Positions 7,296 to 17,139 are shown, numbered from the stretch's first letter. The stretch is 64,000 nucleotides of DNA from an uncultured Muribaculaceae bacterium (GCA_910589055.1 CAJURN010000009.1:34145-98144), one strand, 5' to 3'. The notes: generated from the sequence alone by a model not told the origin. Translations and numbers: made by a program.

Positions 7296-9842
7296 TTAAC
7301 CGCACTTCGACGTACCGCAGGATGTGCATATCAGACATCCTTCCTGGTACACGAGTGTTTCCTGTCCGCAATTGGGACATTTCTGACCTTTCGCGGTGGT
7401 GCCGTTGGGCAGATATTTCTTCAGGGCACGTTCAACACCCATCTTCCATGTGTTGATCGACTGGGAATCAAGTTCGAGGCCACCCACGAGTTTCAGCACC
7501 TGGTCGATAGGCATGCCGTAGCGGAGCACGCCGGAAATGAGTTTTGCGTAATTCCAATATTCGGGATTGAACTTGTCGGACAAGCCCTCAATTGTGGTCT
7601 TGTAGCCGCGCTTGTTGATAAACTGGAAGTCGTAGCGCTTGTTGCCGTTTTCGTCGATAGCCTTGATGATTTTGCCGTGGGTTACGGATTTGGGGCAGAA
7701 AATTCCATCCTCGTCATCGGCAAGACCGGTGAAGATTTCATAAGGCGCACCGTCAACAAGGCCGACGAAGGCAATCCACTTTTCTTTATTATTCTGGAAG
7801 CGAACAACATCGGCCTCAAGCTCCATCGGACGCTTGATTACATGCGGATGAAGGTCGGTGCAGTTCTGAGCCGGGGTCTCCTTCTTCTCTACCGCCACAA
7901 GCACGCCGGAGCGCGAACCGTCGCGATACACGGTACAGCCCTTGCAACCCGAGCGCCATGCCTCCTTGTAGAGACGGTCGACTGTTTCCTCGCTTACATC
8001 CGAGGGCAGGTTGATTGTGACAGAAATCGAATGATCCACCCACTTCTGGATGCGACCCTGCATCTTGACTTTTTCGAGCCAGTCAATTTCGTTGGCACTT
8101 GCTCCGCCATAGGGCGAACGGGCCACGAGTGCGTCAAGTTCTTCCTGGCTGTAATCCTTGCGGATTTCAATATTGTTGGCTTCCATCCAGTCCATGAACT
8201 TGGGATGGTAGACGATATATTCCTCAAATGCGTCGCCTGTTTCATCCACATAATCCACATGCACCTCGGTGTCGTTGGGATTGACCTTGCGACGACGTTT
8301 GTACACGGGCATGAACACCGGTTCGATACCGGAGGTGGTACGGGTCATGAGGCTCACTGTGCCTGTGGGAGCGATTGTGAGGCAGGCGATATTACGGCGA
8401 CCATGCTCAAGCATGGCTTTGTAAAGCTCGGGCGATGCTTCGGCGAGTCGGCAAATATATGGGTTGTTGCGTTCGCGCTCGGCGTCGAAAATCTCGAAAG
8501 CACCGCGCTCCTTGGCAAGATTCACCGACGATCCGTATGCTGCGAGGGCAAGCTCGCGGTGTACTTTCTCCGAGAAGTCGGTAGCCTCGGGAGTACCGTA
8601 TTTCAATCCCATGGCTGCAATCATGTCGCCTTCGGCAGTTGTGCCAACGCCGGTACGACGGCCTTTGAGGGTCTTGTCCTTGATTTTTGTCCAAAGATTG
8701 CGCTCGGTACTCTTTACTTCCTCTGTCTCGGGGTCGCTGTCGATTTTTTCAAGTATGGCATCAATCTTTTCCATCTCGAGGTCGATGATGTCGTCCATGA
8801 TGCGCTGAGCCTTTGCCACGTGAGTGCGGAACAGCTCGAAATCGAACTCGGCCTCGGGGGTGAAGGGATTCTTGACGTATGAGAACAAGTTGACGGCAAG
8901 CAGTCGGCAACTGTCGTAAGGACACAAGGGAATCTCGCCGCAGGGATTGGTGGAGATTGTGCGGAAACCGAGGTCGGCATAGCAATCAGGCACGGATTCG
9001 CGGCTCACAGTGTCCCAGAAAAGCACCCCGGGCTCAGCCGATTTCCATGCGTTGTGGATAATTTTTGCCCACAGACGCTTGGCATCCACTTCCTTTACAA
9101 TAGCAGGCTCGGCGGCATCCACAGGATACTGCTGGCGATAAGGCTCGCCGCTTTCGGCTGCCTGCATGAAAGCGTCGTCGATACGCACCGACACGTTTGC
9201 TCCGGTAACTTTTCCTTCAGTCATCTTTGCATCAATGAACGCTTCCGAATCAGGATGCTTGATTGACACGGTCATCATCAGCGCTCCGCGACGACCGTCC
9301 TGCGCCACCTCGCGGGTGGAGTTGGAGTAGCGTTCCATAAACGGAACAAGGCCTGTCGAGGTAAGAGCGGAATTCTTCACCGGAGTACCCTTGGGGCGGA
9401 TGTGGGAAAGGTCGTGACCCACTCCGCCGCGGCGCTTCATCAGCTGTACCTGCTCTTCATCAATACGGATCACACCGCCGTAGCTGTCGGGCTGGCCGTC
9501 GAGGCCAATAACGAAGCAGTTCGACAGAGAGCCAACCTGAAAATTATTGCCGATTCCCGACATCGGGCTTCCCTGGGGAACGATGTAACGGAAATCCTTC
9601 AGCAAATCGAAAACCTCGTCGTAGCTCATCGGGGAGTTGTACTTCTGTTCTATCCTGACGATTTCCGATGCAATGCGGCGGTGCATGTCGTCGGGAGTTT
9701 CCTCGTAGATATTTCCGAACGAGTCTTTAAGAGCATACTTGCTAACCCACACACGGGCAGCGAGTTCGTCGCCATTAAAATATTTCAGGGTCGCGTTGAA
9801 CGCTTCATCGTAGCTGTAAGTACGAAGCGGTTGAGATTCCAT
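7296..9842 (-). CDS. nrdJ: Adenosylcobalamin-dependent ribonucleotide reductase (class II)
   Basis: An 848-residue enzyme that reduces ribonucleotides to deoxyribonucleotides using a B12 radical. Visible residues: Cys109 (SNCF) and Cys312 (DSCRLLAVNL) as the likely redox pair, and Asn299, Cys301 and Glu303 in NPCGEIPL as the radical active site. Two further blocks fit: the nucleotide-site APTGTVSLM and a GCKGCTVYRDGSR segment. The tail carries a zinc ribbon (CPNCG...CTSCG) ending in CG, the usual re-reducing cysteines. Class II needs no oxygen, which suits an anaerobe. I found no cobalamin riboswitch upstream, only a TAATTTTG box (9895-9902, minus). Confidence 0.95.
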   Translation of the reverse strand: MESQPLRTYSYDEAFNATLKYFNGDELAARVWVSKYALKDSFGNIYEETPDDMHRRIASEIVRIEQKYNSPMSYDEVFDLLKDFRYIVPQGSPMSGIGNNFQVGSLSNCFVIGLDGQPDSYGGVIRIDEEQVQLMKRRGGVGHDLSHIRPKGTPVKNSALTSTGLVPFMERYSNSTREVAQDGRRGALMMTVSIKHPDSEAFIDAKMTEGKVTGANVSVRIDDAFMQAAESGEPYRQQYPVDAAEPAIVKEVDAKRLWAKIIHNAWKSAEPGVLFWDTVSRESVPDCYADLGFRTISTNPCGEIPLCPYDSCRLLAVNLFSYVKNPFTPEAEFDFELFRTHVAKAQRIMDDIIDLEMEKIDAILEKIDSDPETEEVKSTERNLWTKIKDKTLKGRRTGVGTTAEGDMIAAMGLKYGTPEATDFSEKVHRELALAAYGSSVNLAKERGAFEIFDAERERNNPYICRLAEASPELYKAMLEHGRRNIACLTIAPTGTVSLMTRTTSGIEPVFMPVYKRRRKVNPNDTEVHVDYVDETGDAFEEYIVYHPKFMDWMEANNIEIRKDYSQEELDALVARSPYGGASANEIDWLEKVKMQGRIQKWVDHSISVTINLPSDVSEETVDRLYKEAWRSGCKGCTVYRDGSRSGVLVAVEKKETPAQNCTDLHPHVIKRPMELEADVVRFQNNKEKWIAFVGLVDGAPYEIFTGLADDEDGIFCPKSVTHGKIIKAIDENGNKRYDFQFINKRGYKTTIEGLSDKFNPEYWNYAKLISGVLRYGMPIDQVLKLVGGLELDSQSINTWKMGVERALKKYLPNGTTAKGQKCPNCGQETLVYQEGCLICTSCGTSKCG

Positions 9843-9894
9843 GATGTTGTTCTGTAAGGATAATATTGGTTGTTTATTTATGATGCAAAAATGA

Positions 9895-9902
9895 CAAAAT
9901 TA
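9895..9902 (-). promoter_or_regulatory. Putative -7 box for nrdJ
   Basis: TAATTTTG on the minus strand, 52 nt before the start; the -33 is not clear. Confidence 0.4.
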
Positions 9903-9956
9903 TTTCACTTCCACAACAGCGCACGCGCAAAAAGTTGCCGGATGTTGATAAGTTTA

Positions 9957-10355
9957 TCAGAAGAAAGAAATGAGTTCAATATCAAAAATGAGAGTGGACC
10001 CTCCGGGGATTCCGGCCTGACCGCGTTTTCCGTAAGCTCTGTCGGCCGAGAGATAAATTTCCCAACGGTCGCCCGGCTTCATGCGCTGAAGAGCTATAAT
10101 CCAACCCTCGATGAGTTCTGACAGGCGGAAAGCCGGAGCTACTCCACCCCGGCTGCTGTCGAAGGTCTTGCCGTTGATTGTCTTTCCGGTGTAATGTACC
10201 GTCACCACACTTGAGCGAAGCGGACTCTTTCCGCCCTCGTCGCCCGAAGCGAGTACCTTATAATATACACCGTCGGTAATCCGGCACACATCATCTTCGG
10301 CAGCCTTCTCCTGAAGCCACTCCGTATTTTTCTTTATATAATCCTGTTTTGCCAT
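9957..10355 (-). CDS. FKBP-type peptidyl-prolyl cis-trans isomerase
   Basis: A 132-residue protein consisting of one FKBP domain after a short helix. Seen motifs: VTVHYTGKTINGKTFDSS, the SELIEGWIIALQRMKPGD core (normally VIxGWxEAL) and YGKRGQAGIPGGSTLIFDIEL. It catalyses proline isomerisation. There is no signal peptide, so it is cytoplasmic, unlike many Bacteroidetes FKBPs that are lipoproteins. It lies upstream of nrdJ on the same strand, 114 nt away, and has its own promoter, so a shared function is not implied. Confidence 0.92.
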   Translation of the reverse strand: MAKQDYIKKNTEWLQEKAAEDDVCRITDGVYYKVLASGDEGGKSPLRSSVVTVHYTGKTINGKTFDSSRGGVAPAFRLSELIEGWIIALQRMKPGDRWEIYLSADRAYGKRGQAGIPGGSTLIFDIELISFF

Positions 10356-10375
10356 ATGTCGTTATGTTTATTCTG

Positions 10376-10405
10376 CAAAATTAGGAATTGTTTGAATCAA
10401 ACAAA
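10376..10405 (-). promoter_or_regulatory. Promoter of the FKBP gene
   Basis: Minus-strand TTTG (10402-10405), 18-nt spacer, TAATTTTG (10376-10383). Confidence 0.5.
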
Positions 10406-10452
10406 AACAATATCCCTACGTTATTTATATACACCAACTTTTTTCGACTGAT

Positions 10453-11433
10453 ATGAACGACCAAAATAAACTTACCACTATATACTTTGCAGGCGGATGC
10501 TTCTGGGGCACCGAACACTTCTTCCGCCAGATCCACGGCGTAACATCCACCGAAGCCGGCTATGCCAACAGCATAGTGCCTGACCCCACATACCGGCAGG
10601 TATGCTCGGGCGCAACCGGAGCGGCGGAGACCGTGAAGGTGACTTTCGCACCCGAAATAATTCCTCTATCCGATTTAATCGCGCTCTACCTTCTCACAAT
10701 CGACCCAACCTCGGTCAACCGTCAAGGAAACGACTCCGGCACACAATACCGTACCGGAATATATTATACCGACCCAGCTCTCCTGTCGGAAATCAGCTCC
10801 GCCCTGTCCCGTGAGCAGATGCTCCACTCCCGCCGCATTGCAGTGGAAGTAGCGCCTCTTGAGAATTTCTATCCGGCTGAAGACTACCATCAGGACTATC
10901 TTAATAAAACTCCGGGAGGATATTGCCATATCAACCCTGCTCTGTTCAAAATCGCAGCCTCATATAAAAGTCGTCCCAAAACATTTTCAAGACCTGACGA
11001 CGACACGCTGCGCCGGACGCTCAGCCCTACGCAATACGCTGTCACACGGCAGAACGCCACAGAGGCGCCGTACACCAACGAGTATTATCTTGAAGACCGC
11101 CCCGGAATTTATGTCGACGTCACAACCGGAGAACCGCTCTTCCTGTCTTCCGACAAATTTCACTCATCCTGCGGATGGCCGGCCTTCTCACGCCCCATCT
11201 CATCCGGATTGCTGAATTATGTATCCGACCTCTCCCACGGAATGAACCGTACCGAAGTCCGGAGTTTGACCGGAGATTCGCATCTCGGCCACGTTTTTCC
11301 CGACGGACCGGAAGAACTCGGAGGCCACAGATTTTGCATCAACAGCGCTGCCCTACGCTTCATTCCGCTCGAAGAGATGAAAAAAGAAGGTTTCGGCGAG
11401 CTCATCCCCCTCATCAAGAAAAATCAAGAATAA
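10453..11433 (+). CDS. msrAB: Bifunctional peptide methionine sulfoxide reductase MsrA-MsrB
   Basis: A 326-residue fusion that repairs both S- and R-methionine sulfoxide. The MsrA part (about 8-160) has the active-site GCFWGTE and a second Cys in GGYCHIN. The MsrB part (about 185-320) has SSCGWPAFSRPI, GHVFPDGP and the catalytic Cys in RFCINSAALRF. The zinc-binding CxxC pairs of some MsrB proteins are absent. There is no signal peptide, so it is predicted cytoplasmic. It stands alone between the divergent FKBP gene and the tRNA cluster. Confidence 0.95.
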   Translation: MNDQNKLTTIYFAGGCFWGTEHFFRQIHGVTSTEAGYANSIVPDPTYRQVCSGATGAAETVKVTFAPEIIPLSDLIALYLLTIDPTSVNRQGNDSGTQYRTGIYYTDPALLSEISSALSREQMLHSRRIAVEVAPLENFYPAEDYHQDYLNKTPGGYCHINPALFKIAASYKSRPKTFSRPDDDTLRRTLSPTQYAVTRQNATEAPYTNEYYLEDRPGIYVDVTTGEPLFLSSDKFHSSCGWPAFSRPISSGLLNYVSDLSHGMNRTEVRSLTGDSHLGHVFPDGPEELGGHRFCINSAALRFIPLEEMKKEGFGELIPLIKKNQE

Positions 11434-11532
11434 CAATTTGACATTCAAACAAATATCGCCAAAACAAAGCCTCTCTCCGACAGCTTCCGAAAATAAAAAT
11501 GAAAATTTTTATGCAATTTTTTTCAAAAAAAC

Positions 11533-11563
11533 TTGCACAGTAAAAAAAATCGCCTTAACTTTG
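11533..11563 (+). promoter_or_regulatory. Promoter of the tRNA cluster
   Basis: TTG at 11533-11535, exactly 20 nt, TAACTTTG at 11556-11563, 36 nt before the tRNA-Lys. Confidence 0.78.
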
Positions 11564-11598
11564 CACCGCAAATGAGGGAAACACCTCACGAAGCAAAT

Positions 11599-11671
11599 GA
11601 CTCCGTAGCTCAGTTGGTAGAGCAACTGACTCTTAATCAGTGGGTCGAGAGTTCGAGCCTCTCCGGGGTCA
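11599..11671 (+). tRNA. tRNA-Lys (anticodon CTT)
   Basis: A 73-nt cloverleaf: acceptor GACTCCG/CGGGGTC with one T-G pair, D stem GCTC/GAGC, anticodon stem ACTGA/TCAGT with loop CTCTTAA (anticodon 11632-11634), and T arm GAGAG-TTCGAGC-CTCTC. The discriminator is A and CCA is not encoded. It is read with the initiator tRNA from the promoter at 11533. Confidence 0.95.
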
Positions 11672-11706
11672 CTAATAAAAAGCGGCATCAGCCGTACAAC
11701 TTACAT

Positions 11707-11778
<72 letters not shown>

Positions 11779-11791
11779 CTAACAAAACAGG

Positions 11792-11826
11792 AAAGCCGAT
11801 CGGAATATTTCGAACGGCTTTTTTTA
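11792..11826 (+). terminator. Terminator after the tRNA genes
   Basis: AAAGCCG (11792-11798) pairs with CGGCTTT (11815-11821), extended inside by TCG/CGA, and is followed by a T run. It lies just before the MATE gene. Confidence 0.82.
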
Positions 11827-11846
11827 GCTACAAACCCCTCTGCATT

Positions 11847-13250
11847 ATGGCAACAGATTCCTCTGCATCAACAAAAGCTCCCGTTGCGCTTGGAACGAGT
11901 CCTATCGGGAAATTGCTCCTGCAATACTCCTTGCCGGCAATCGTAGCGTCGCTGGTTACATCACTCTACAACATCATCGACAGCATATTCATCGGCAGAG
12001 GCGTGGGCCCTTTGGCAATCTCAGGCCTTGCAATCACATTTCCGCTGATGAATCTTGTAGTTGCCTTCTGCGTGCTCATCGCATCCGGCGGCGCAACCCT
12101 CTCATCCATATTCCTGGGACAGAAAAACTACACAAAAGCCACCGACACACTGTCGAACGTTGCTCTGCTGTGTATCGTACATTCTATTATAATAGGTGGG
12201 CTCGGGCTCCTTTTCCTTGACGACATCCTCTATCTTTTCGGCGCCACGGAAGGCACAATAAGCTATGCACGCGAATTCATGCGCGTGATATTGCTCGGCA
12301 CTCCAATCTCCTACCTCTTCATCGGACTCAATAATATAATGCGAGCCACGGGCTATCCTAAAAAAGCCATGGTTTCGGCTCTGCTGTCGGTGGGAGTCAA
12401 TGTTGTTTTAGCTCCGATTTTCATCTTCGTGCTGCATTGGGGCATCGCAGGCGCGGCATTTGCAACAATATTAGGCCAGCTGTCGGCTTTCATATGGATT
12501 CTATGCCATTTTCTCTCCCGCAAGAGCTTCATCCACTTCCGACGCGGCGCCCGCTACTTCATCCCCGGACTCATACGCAACATATATTCCATAGGCATGT
12601 CGCCTTTTCTGATGAACTGCTGCGCATGTCTTGTGGTGGTGTTCGTGAACAAGTCGCTGCTTGAAAGCGCAGCCGAACTCGGCGACATCGCCGTGGGAGC
12701 CTACGGCATAATCAACCGCACGAGCATGTTCTTCGTGATGATTGTGTTCGGCGTCACCCAGGGTATGCAACCTATCCTGGGGTTCAACTACGGCGCATGC
12801 AACTGGCCGCGCGTCAAAGCCACCCTCAACAAAGGCATACTCATAGGCACGCTTATCAGTTCCACCGGATGGGCTGCGACAGAACTCTTTCCCGATACAA
12901 TCACCAACTTGTTCACCACCGATCAAAGCATGATTGACATTGCCCGCAACGGCTTCCGTATCTTCTTCGTTGCCTTCCCTGTTGTCGGCTCGCAGATTGT
13001 GATACAGAATTATTTCCAGTCGATAGGCATGCCCAAACTGTCAATCTTCCTGTCGCTCACGCGCCAGCTTATCTTCCTGCTGCCCTTACTCTGGATTCTG
13101 CCTCCGCGCATCGGTGTGGAGGGCGTGTGGGTGAGCATGGCAGGCAGCGACTTCATCGCGGCCATACTTGCCATCACAACCATGCTGATAATGAACAGGA
13201 AAATTGCCGCAAAACTTAACTCAACTCCGAAACCCGACTCCAATGCTTGA
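11847..13250 (+). CDS. MATE family multidrug/sodium antiporter
   Basis: A 467-residue integral membrane protein with about 12 hydrophobic segments in two similar halves, the MATE layout. Motifs include LPAIVASLVTSLYNIIDSIFIG (ends cited), SGGATLSSIFLGQKN, NNIMRATGYPKKAM in the first half and GMQPILGFNYGA and NYFQSIGMPKLS in the second. It should export cationic drugs or metabolites using an ion gradient. The frame is open upstream through the tRNA and terminator; the ATG at 11847 after the T run is the credible start. Its end overlaps the FAD oxidoreductase start by 8 nt. Confidence 0.93.
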   Translation: MATDSSASTKAPVALGTSPIGKLLLQYSLPAIVASLVTSLYNIIDSIFIGRGVGPLAISGLAITFPLMNLVVAFCVLIASGGATLSSIFLGQKNYTKATDTLSNVALLCIVHSIIIGGLGLLFLDDILYLFGATEGTISYAREFMRVILLGTPISYLFIGLNNIMRATGYPKKAMVSALLSVGVNVVLAPIFIFVLHWGIAGAAFATILGQLSAFIWILCHFLSRKSFIHFRRGARYFIPGLIRNIYSIGMSPFLMNCCACLVVVFVNKSLLESAAELGDIAVGAYGIINRTSMFFVMIVFGVTQGMQPILGFNYGACNWPRVKATLNKGILIGTLISSTGWAATELFPDTITNLFTTDQSMIDIARNGFRIFFVAFPVVGSQIVIQNYFQSIGMPKLSIFLSLTRQLIFLLPLLWILPPRIGVEGVWVSMAGSDFIAAILAITTMLIMNRKIAAKLNSTPKPDSNA

Positions 13251-14811
13251 AACAATAGAATTGCGCGTGGACCCGCGCACCGCCTCGGAAGACACCTTGC
13301 TCCGCGTAGCCGCATCCACCAAAACCGGACTTGACGTCAACCGCATCAAACGCGTCGACATCCTGCGCCGCTCCATCGACGCCCGCCAACGCAAAGTGAT
13401 GGTTAACCTCAGCGTGCGCCTGCATATCGACTCGGAAGACACTACTGCAACACTGCGCCCCACAACCATTGAATACGCCGACGTTTCGTCGGCCAGACAG
13501 GTCATTATTGTCGGTGCAGGTCCGGCCGGACTCTTCGCGGCATTGGAGCTGATCGAGGCGGGATTCAAACCCGTTGTGCTCGAGCGCGGCAAGGATGTCG
13601 ACAGCCGACGCCGCGACATGGTGGCGATAAACCGGGAGGGCATCGTTGACCCCGATTCCAACTATTGCTTCGGCGAAGGCGGAGCGGGAGCCTATTCCGA
13701 CGGAAAACTGTACACCCGCAGCAAAAAGCGCGGCCCGGTCGATAAAGTGCTTGGAATATTCCACCAGCACGGCGCGCAGGACGAAATCCTCGTTGACGCC
13801 CACCCCCATATCGGAACCGACCGCCTGCCCAAAGTCATCAAGGCCATGCGCGAGACCATCCTCGCCTCGGGTGGAGAAGTTCACTTCGGCTGCCGCGTGA
13901 CAGGCCTACTTGTATCCGACAATAAAACGGATGGTGTGGTCTGTGCCGACGGACGGAAATTCTTTGGCCCGGTAATTCTCGCCACAGGACACTCGGCGCG
14001 CGACGTTTATCACTTCCTGCACGACGCAGGCATAAAGATTGAAGCCAAGGGAATAGCCGTGGGCGTGCGACTCGAGCACCCGCAGGAGTTGATTGACCGA
14101 ATCCAATACCACAGTCCCAGCGGTCGTGGAAAATATCTTCCGGCCGCCGAATATTCGATGCTTACGCGTGTCGACGGACGCGGCGTATATTCATTCTGCA
14201 TGTGTCCGGGAGGATATATCATTCCCGCCGCAAGTGCTCCAGGACAGCTCGTGGTAAATGGCATGTCTCCGGCCAACCGCGGAACCCGATGGGCCAACTC
14301 GGGAATGGTAGTTGAAATCCTGCCGGAGGATATTCCCGGCGATTCCGACAGCGATCCTTTGAAGATGATGAAATTCCAGGAAGAGATCGAGCATCGTTTC
14401 TTCCACGCAGCAGGTGATACTCAGAAAGCGCCGGCCCAGCGTATGAAAGATTTCACCGAGAGTAAGGAATCCGCTACACTACCCCGCTCATCCTATGCCC
14501 CGGGGCTGACACCGGCAAGAATCGACCAATTGCTCCCCGACTTCGTGAGCCGCCGCCTGCAGGAAGGATTCAAGGAATTCGGTCGCAAAAGCCGCGGATT
14601 CCTCACAAACGAGGCAATTCTCATCGGCGACGAGACCCGCACATCGGCTCCCGTGCGCGTGCCGCGCGACAGCGAAAGCCTGTGCCACGTCGAGCTGCAA
14701 GGTTTATATCCTTGCGGCGAAGGCGCCGGATATGCAGGAGGAATAGTCTCTGCGGCAATAGACGGCATCCGTTGCGCACGCGCAGCAGTTGAAAGCCTTT
14801 CTTCTAATTAA
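13243..14811 (+). CDS. FAD-dependent oxidoreductase (uncharacterised dehydrogenase family, COG2509-like)
   Basis: A 522-residue protein. After about 80 residues of N-terminal extension comes a Rossmann FAD site at 88-101 (IIVGAGPAGLFAAL), then the FGEGGAGAYSDGKL motif of this family and a VILATGHSARD strand. It ends with the second FAD motif LYPCGEGAGYAGGIVSAAIDG (quoted by its ends). The substrate is unknown; the fold is shared with geranylgeranyl-reductase-like flavoproteins. I chose ATG 13243 because upstream codons lie deep in the MATE gene. The 8-nt overlap implies coupled translation. It meets the next gene tail to tail with a 1-nt gap. Confidence 0.88.
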   Translation: MLETIELRVDPRTASEDTLLRVAASTKTGLDVNRIKRVDILRRSIDARQRKVMVNLSVRLHIDSEDTTATLRPTTIEYADVSSARQVIIVGAGPAGLFAALELIEAGFKPVVLERGKDVDSRRRDMVAINREGIVDPDSNYCFGEGGAGAYSDGKLYTRSKKRGPVDKVLGIFHQHGAQDEILVDAHPHIGTDRLPKVIKAMRETILASGGEVHFGCRVTGLLVSDNKTDGVVCADGRKFFGPVILATGHSARDVYHFLHDAGIKIEAKGIAVGVRLEHPQELIDRIQYHSPSGRGKYLPAAEYSMLTRVDGRGVYSFCMCPGGYIIPAASAPGQLVVNGMSPANRGTRWANSGMVVEILPEDIPGDSDSDPLKMMKFQEEIEHRFFHAAGDTQKAPAQRMKDFTESKESATLPRSSYAPGLTPARIDQLLPDFVSRRLQEGFKEFGRKSRGFLTNEAILIGDETRTSAPVRVPRDSESLCHVELQGLYPCGEGAGYAGGIVSAAIDGIRCARAAVESLSSN

Positions 14812-14812
14812 T

Positions 14813-15622
14813 TCATTTCCCCGGGATTGATGCGTTGTCCCGGCTGTATTTGCGATAGGCCGCGGCCAATTTGGTGTGATAGCCTTTGGCGGCGTAGCCC
14901 GGACCGTTATAGCCTTTGGCAAAGGTGGCCCAATCCTTGGCCTTCAGCGATTTCAGAAGACCCGAGTTACGGATGAAATTGGCAAACAGCTCAAGCTGGT
15001 CGCGCTCGGAGCGGCTTGCGGTAGCAATAAATTCCTCTGGCGATTCCACTCCGCATTTCTTCCAGTTGAATCCGCCGAGCTGAAACATACCCCAGAAAGT
15101 TCCCTGGATTGCCGTAAGCGAATCAATCTCCATGGCTTGTTCCAGACGGGCATATTGAGCGGCATGGCGCGAGCCGTACTTCCGGTCGTTGGGCTTGGCA
15201 AAGACTTCGGGATGTGAACGTTTATATTTCGACAGATCAATACCGTTTCGGGAGGCATATATCTTGAACACGTTCAGGTCGAAATTGACAAGAGGCTTGC
15301 CCGGCTCGAAAAAGCCGCTATGGGTCTGCCCGGTCTCAATCTCCACAACCGCCTTTATAGCCGCAGGTTCCACGCCAAGCTCTTCGGCCACGGCAATATA
15401 ATCGTCATTGGTTAGCCGTGCCGATGGATCTGTGTCATAGGTATTCATAAAGGACATATGAATGGTGTCGCCATCCATCACCACATACGCACGTCCGTAA
15501 CGATCCACTCCGGCAAGCACAGGGTCGGGGTCGAAGAAAAATCCGGAACTCACCGGCTCCGACGCCATCGCCATTGCAAGCGGACTTGCCACAAGTGCAG
15601 CTATGAGAATGTCCTTGAACAT
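14813..15622 (-). CDS. Secreted N-acetylmuramidase-family protein
   Basis: A 269-residue protein with a signal peptide (MFKDILIAALVASPLAMAMA). The catalytic-type domain (about 70-265) matches the N-acetylmuramidase family first described in phage endolysins: AIKAVVEIETGQ with the likely catalytic Glu, KPLVNFDLNVFK, a WGMFQLGGFNW block, and WATFAKGYNGPGYA near the end. It should act on the peptidoglycan glycan backbone in the periplasm. The frame extends 12 codons upstream, but ATG 15622 gives the proper signal peptide. No phage genes are near, so this is a domesticated cell-wall hydrolase. Confidence 0.85.
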   Translation of the reverse strand: MFKDILIAALVASPLAMAMASEPVSSGFFFDPDPVLAGVDRYGRAYVVMDGDTIHMSFMNTYDTDPSARLTNDDYIAVAEELGVEPAAIKAVVEIETGQTHSGFFEPGKPLVNFDLNVFKIYASRNGIDLSKYKRSHPEVFAKPNDRKYGSRHAAQYARLEQAMEIDSLTAIQGTFWGMFQLGGFNWKKCGVESPEEFIATASRSERDQLELFANFIRNSGLLKSLKAKDWATFAKGYNGPGYAAKGYHTKLAAAYRKYSRDNASIPGK

Positions 15623-15681
15623 GAAACAAACAAAAGCGGCGGATGTGCCGCAAAGCACGTCCGCCGCCTGTGTGCAGAATA

Positions 15682-17139
15682 TTATTTAAGGTCGGCGACC
15701 TTTTCGAGAGTACGTGTCAACTGTCCCCAGAAGCGTTCTACCGCGGGGATAAACATGCGTTCGCTGGGCGAGTGCACACCCTGAAGGGTCGGGCCGAACG
15801 AAACCATGTCGAGATGAGGATACTTTTCGAGGAAAAGACCACACTCAAGACCGGCATGGATTGCCTTGATGGCAGGCTTGATTCCGTATAATTCCTCGTA
15901 GGCGTCGGATGCGATGTGCATGATGCGGGAATTCATGTTGGGAGCCCATCCGGGATAGCCGTCGCCGTGGGTAACCTTTGCTCCGGCGAGTTTGAAGAGA
16001 GCTTCCACCTGATATGCGATGTCCCACTTGCGGGATTCTACGGACGAACGCTGGCTTGTGGTGACAAGAACCTGATTGTCGGGAAGCATCTTCACGGATG
16101 CGAGGTTTGTGGAAGTCTCAACAAGTCCCTCGAGGTCGCGGCTCATGGAAATAACCCCGTGAGGTGCGCTGTAAAGGGCTTCGATAAGGTGATTGCAGGT
16201 AGCTTCATCCACACTGTATTCCGGACGGTCGACCGATTCAAGTTCAAGTGTGAGTGTGGGCTCGAGGCCTGCGTATTCTGTTTCAACTTCCGCTATATAC
16301 TTATTGAATTCGACGCGTACAACCTCTTTGCTTGAGGCATGCACTCCGAAAACAGCATGAGCCGCACGGGGAATGGCGTTGCGGAGATTTCCGCCGTCGA
16401 TTTCGGCAAGCGCCACCTCATGTTTCTGAGCCAGACGATAGAGGAAGCGGGCAAGGAGCTTGTTGGCATTGGCGCGTCCGAGATGGATGTCACCGCCGGA
16501 ATGTCCGCCAAGGCCCTTGGAGATATCAAGTTTGAAATAATGGAAGTCAGTGGGAGCGAACGAGCGCTTGTAGTCGAATACACAAGTTGTGTCAACGCCA
16601 CCGGCGCAACCGATAAAGATTTCGGCATCATCCTCAGAGTCAAGATTGAGAAGAATCGAGCCGGAAATCATGCCTTCGCCAAGATTGTTGGCACCGGTGA
16701 GTCCGGTTTCCTCATCAACGGTGAAAAGTGCTTCCAGAGGACCATGAACGAGAGTGTCATCAACGAGTGCGGCAAGGGCTGCGGCCATACCGATACCGTT
16801 GTCGGCACCCAAAGTTGTACCTTCGGCACGGAGCCAGTCGCCGTCGACTACGGTTGTGATAGGATTGTTTTCAAAGTCGAAGCTCTTGTCGTTGGATTCG
16901 CACACCATGTCCATATGCGCCTGCATCACAACAGTGGGAGCTGCTTCCTTACCTGCGGTGGCGGGTTTGGACATAACCACGTTGCCTACGGCATCGGTCT
17001 TTACTGCAATATTATGCTTGGCTGCGAAATCGAGCAGGTACTGACGAATTTTCTCCTCTTTTTTCGAGGGGCGGGGCACCTTGGTAATCTCATCGAAGAT
17101 GGAGAACACAAGAGCCGGTTTGAGGTCTTTGATTGTCAT
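15682..17139 (-). CDS. pepD: Aminoacyl-histidine dipeptidase (Xaa-His, M20 family)
   Basis: A 485-residue cytosolic zinc dipeptidase, the normal PepD length. Metal and catalytic motifs are visible in order: QAHMDMVCE (His, Asp), LGADNGIG (bridging Asp), DEETGLTGA (catalytic Glu-Glu), LDSEDDAEIFIGCAGG (quoted whole) and a His in the GVHSPSERM segment near the C terminus. It hydrolyses small peptides, including carnosine-type. It is followed downstream by the muramidase gene on the same strand after 59 nt, so the two may be cotranscribed. Confidence 0.95.
   Translation of the reverse strand: MTIKDLKPALVFSIFDEITKVPRPSKKEEKIRQYLLDFAAKHNIAVKTDAVGNVVMSKPATAGKEAAPTVVMQAHMDMVCESNDKSFDFENNPITTVVDGDWLRAEGTTLGADNGIGMAAALAALVDDTLVHGPLEALFTVDEETGLTGANNLGEGMISGSILLNLDSEDDAEIFIGCAGGVDTTCVFDYKRSFAPTDFHYFKLDISKGLGGHSGGDIHLGRANANKLLARFLYRLAQKHEVALAEIDGGNLRNAIPRAAHAVFGVHASSKEVVRVEFNKYIAEVETEYAGLEPTLTLELESVDRPEYSVDEATCNHLIEALYSAPHGVISMSRDLEGLVETSTNLASVKMLPDNQVLVTTSQRSSVESRKWDIAYQVEALFKLAGAKVTHGDGYPGWAPNMNSRIMHIASDAYEELYGIKPAIKAIHAGLECGLFLEKYPHLDMVSFGPTLQGVHSPSERMFIPAVERFWGQLTRTLEKVADLK

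Noticed and set aside
7677..8882. A 401-codon open frame opposite nrdJ
   Set aside because: It is antisense to the conserved reductase core and has no family features or promoter.
9843..9956. A cobalamin riboswitch before the B12-dependent nrdJ
   Set aside because: The gap is only about 110 nt and no B12-box-like sequence was recognised.
14813..15622. The N-acetylmuramidase-like gene as a prophage remnant
   Set aside because: It has its own signal peptide and no phage genes, attachment repeats or unusual base composition around it.
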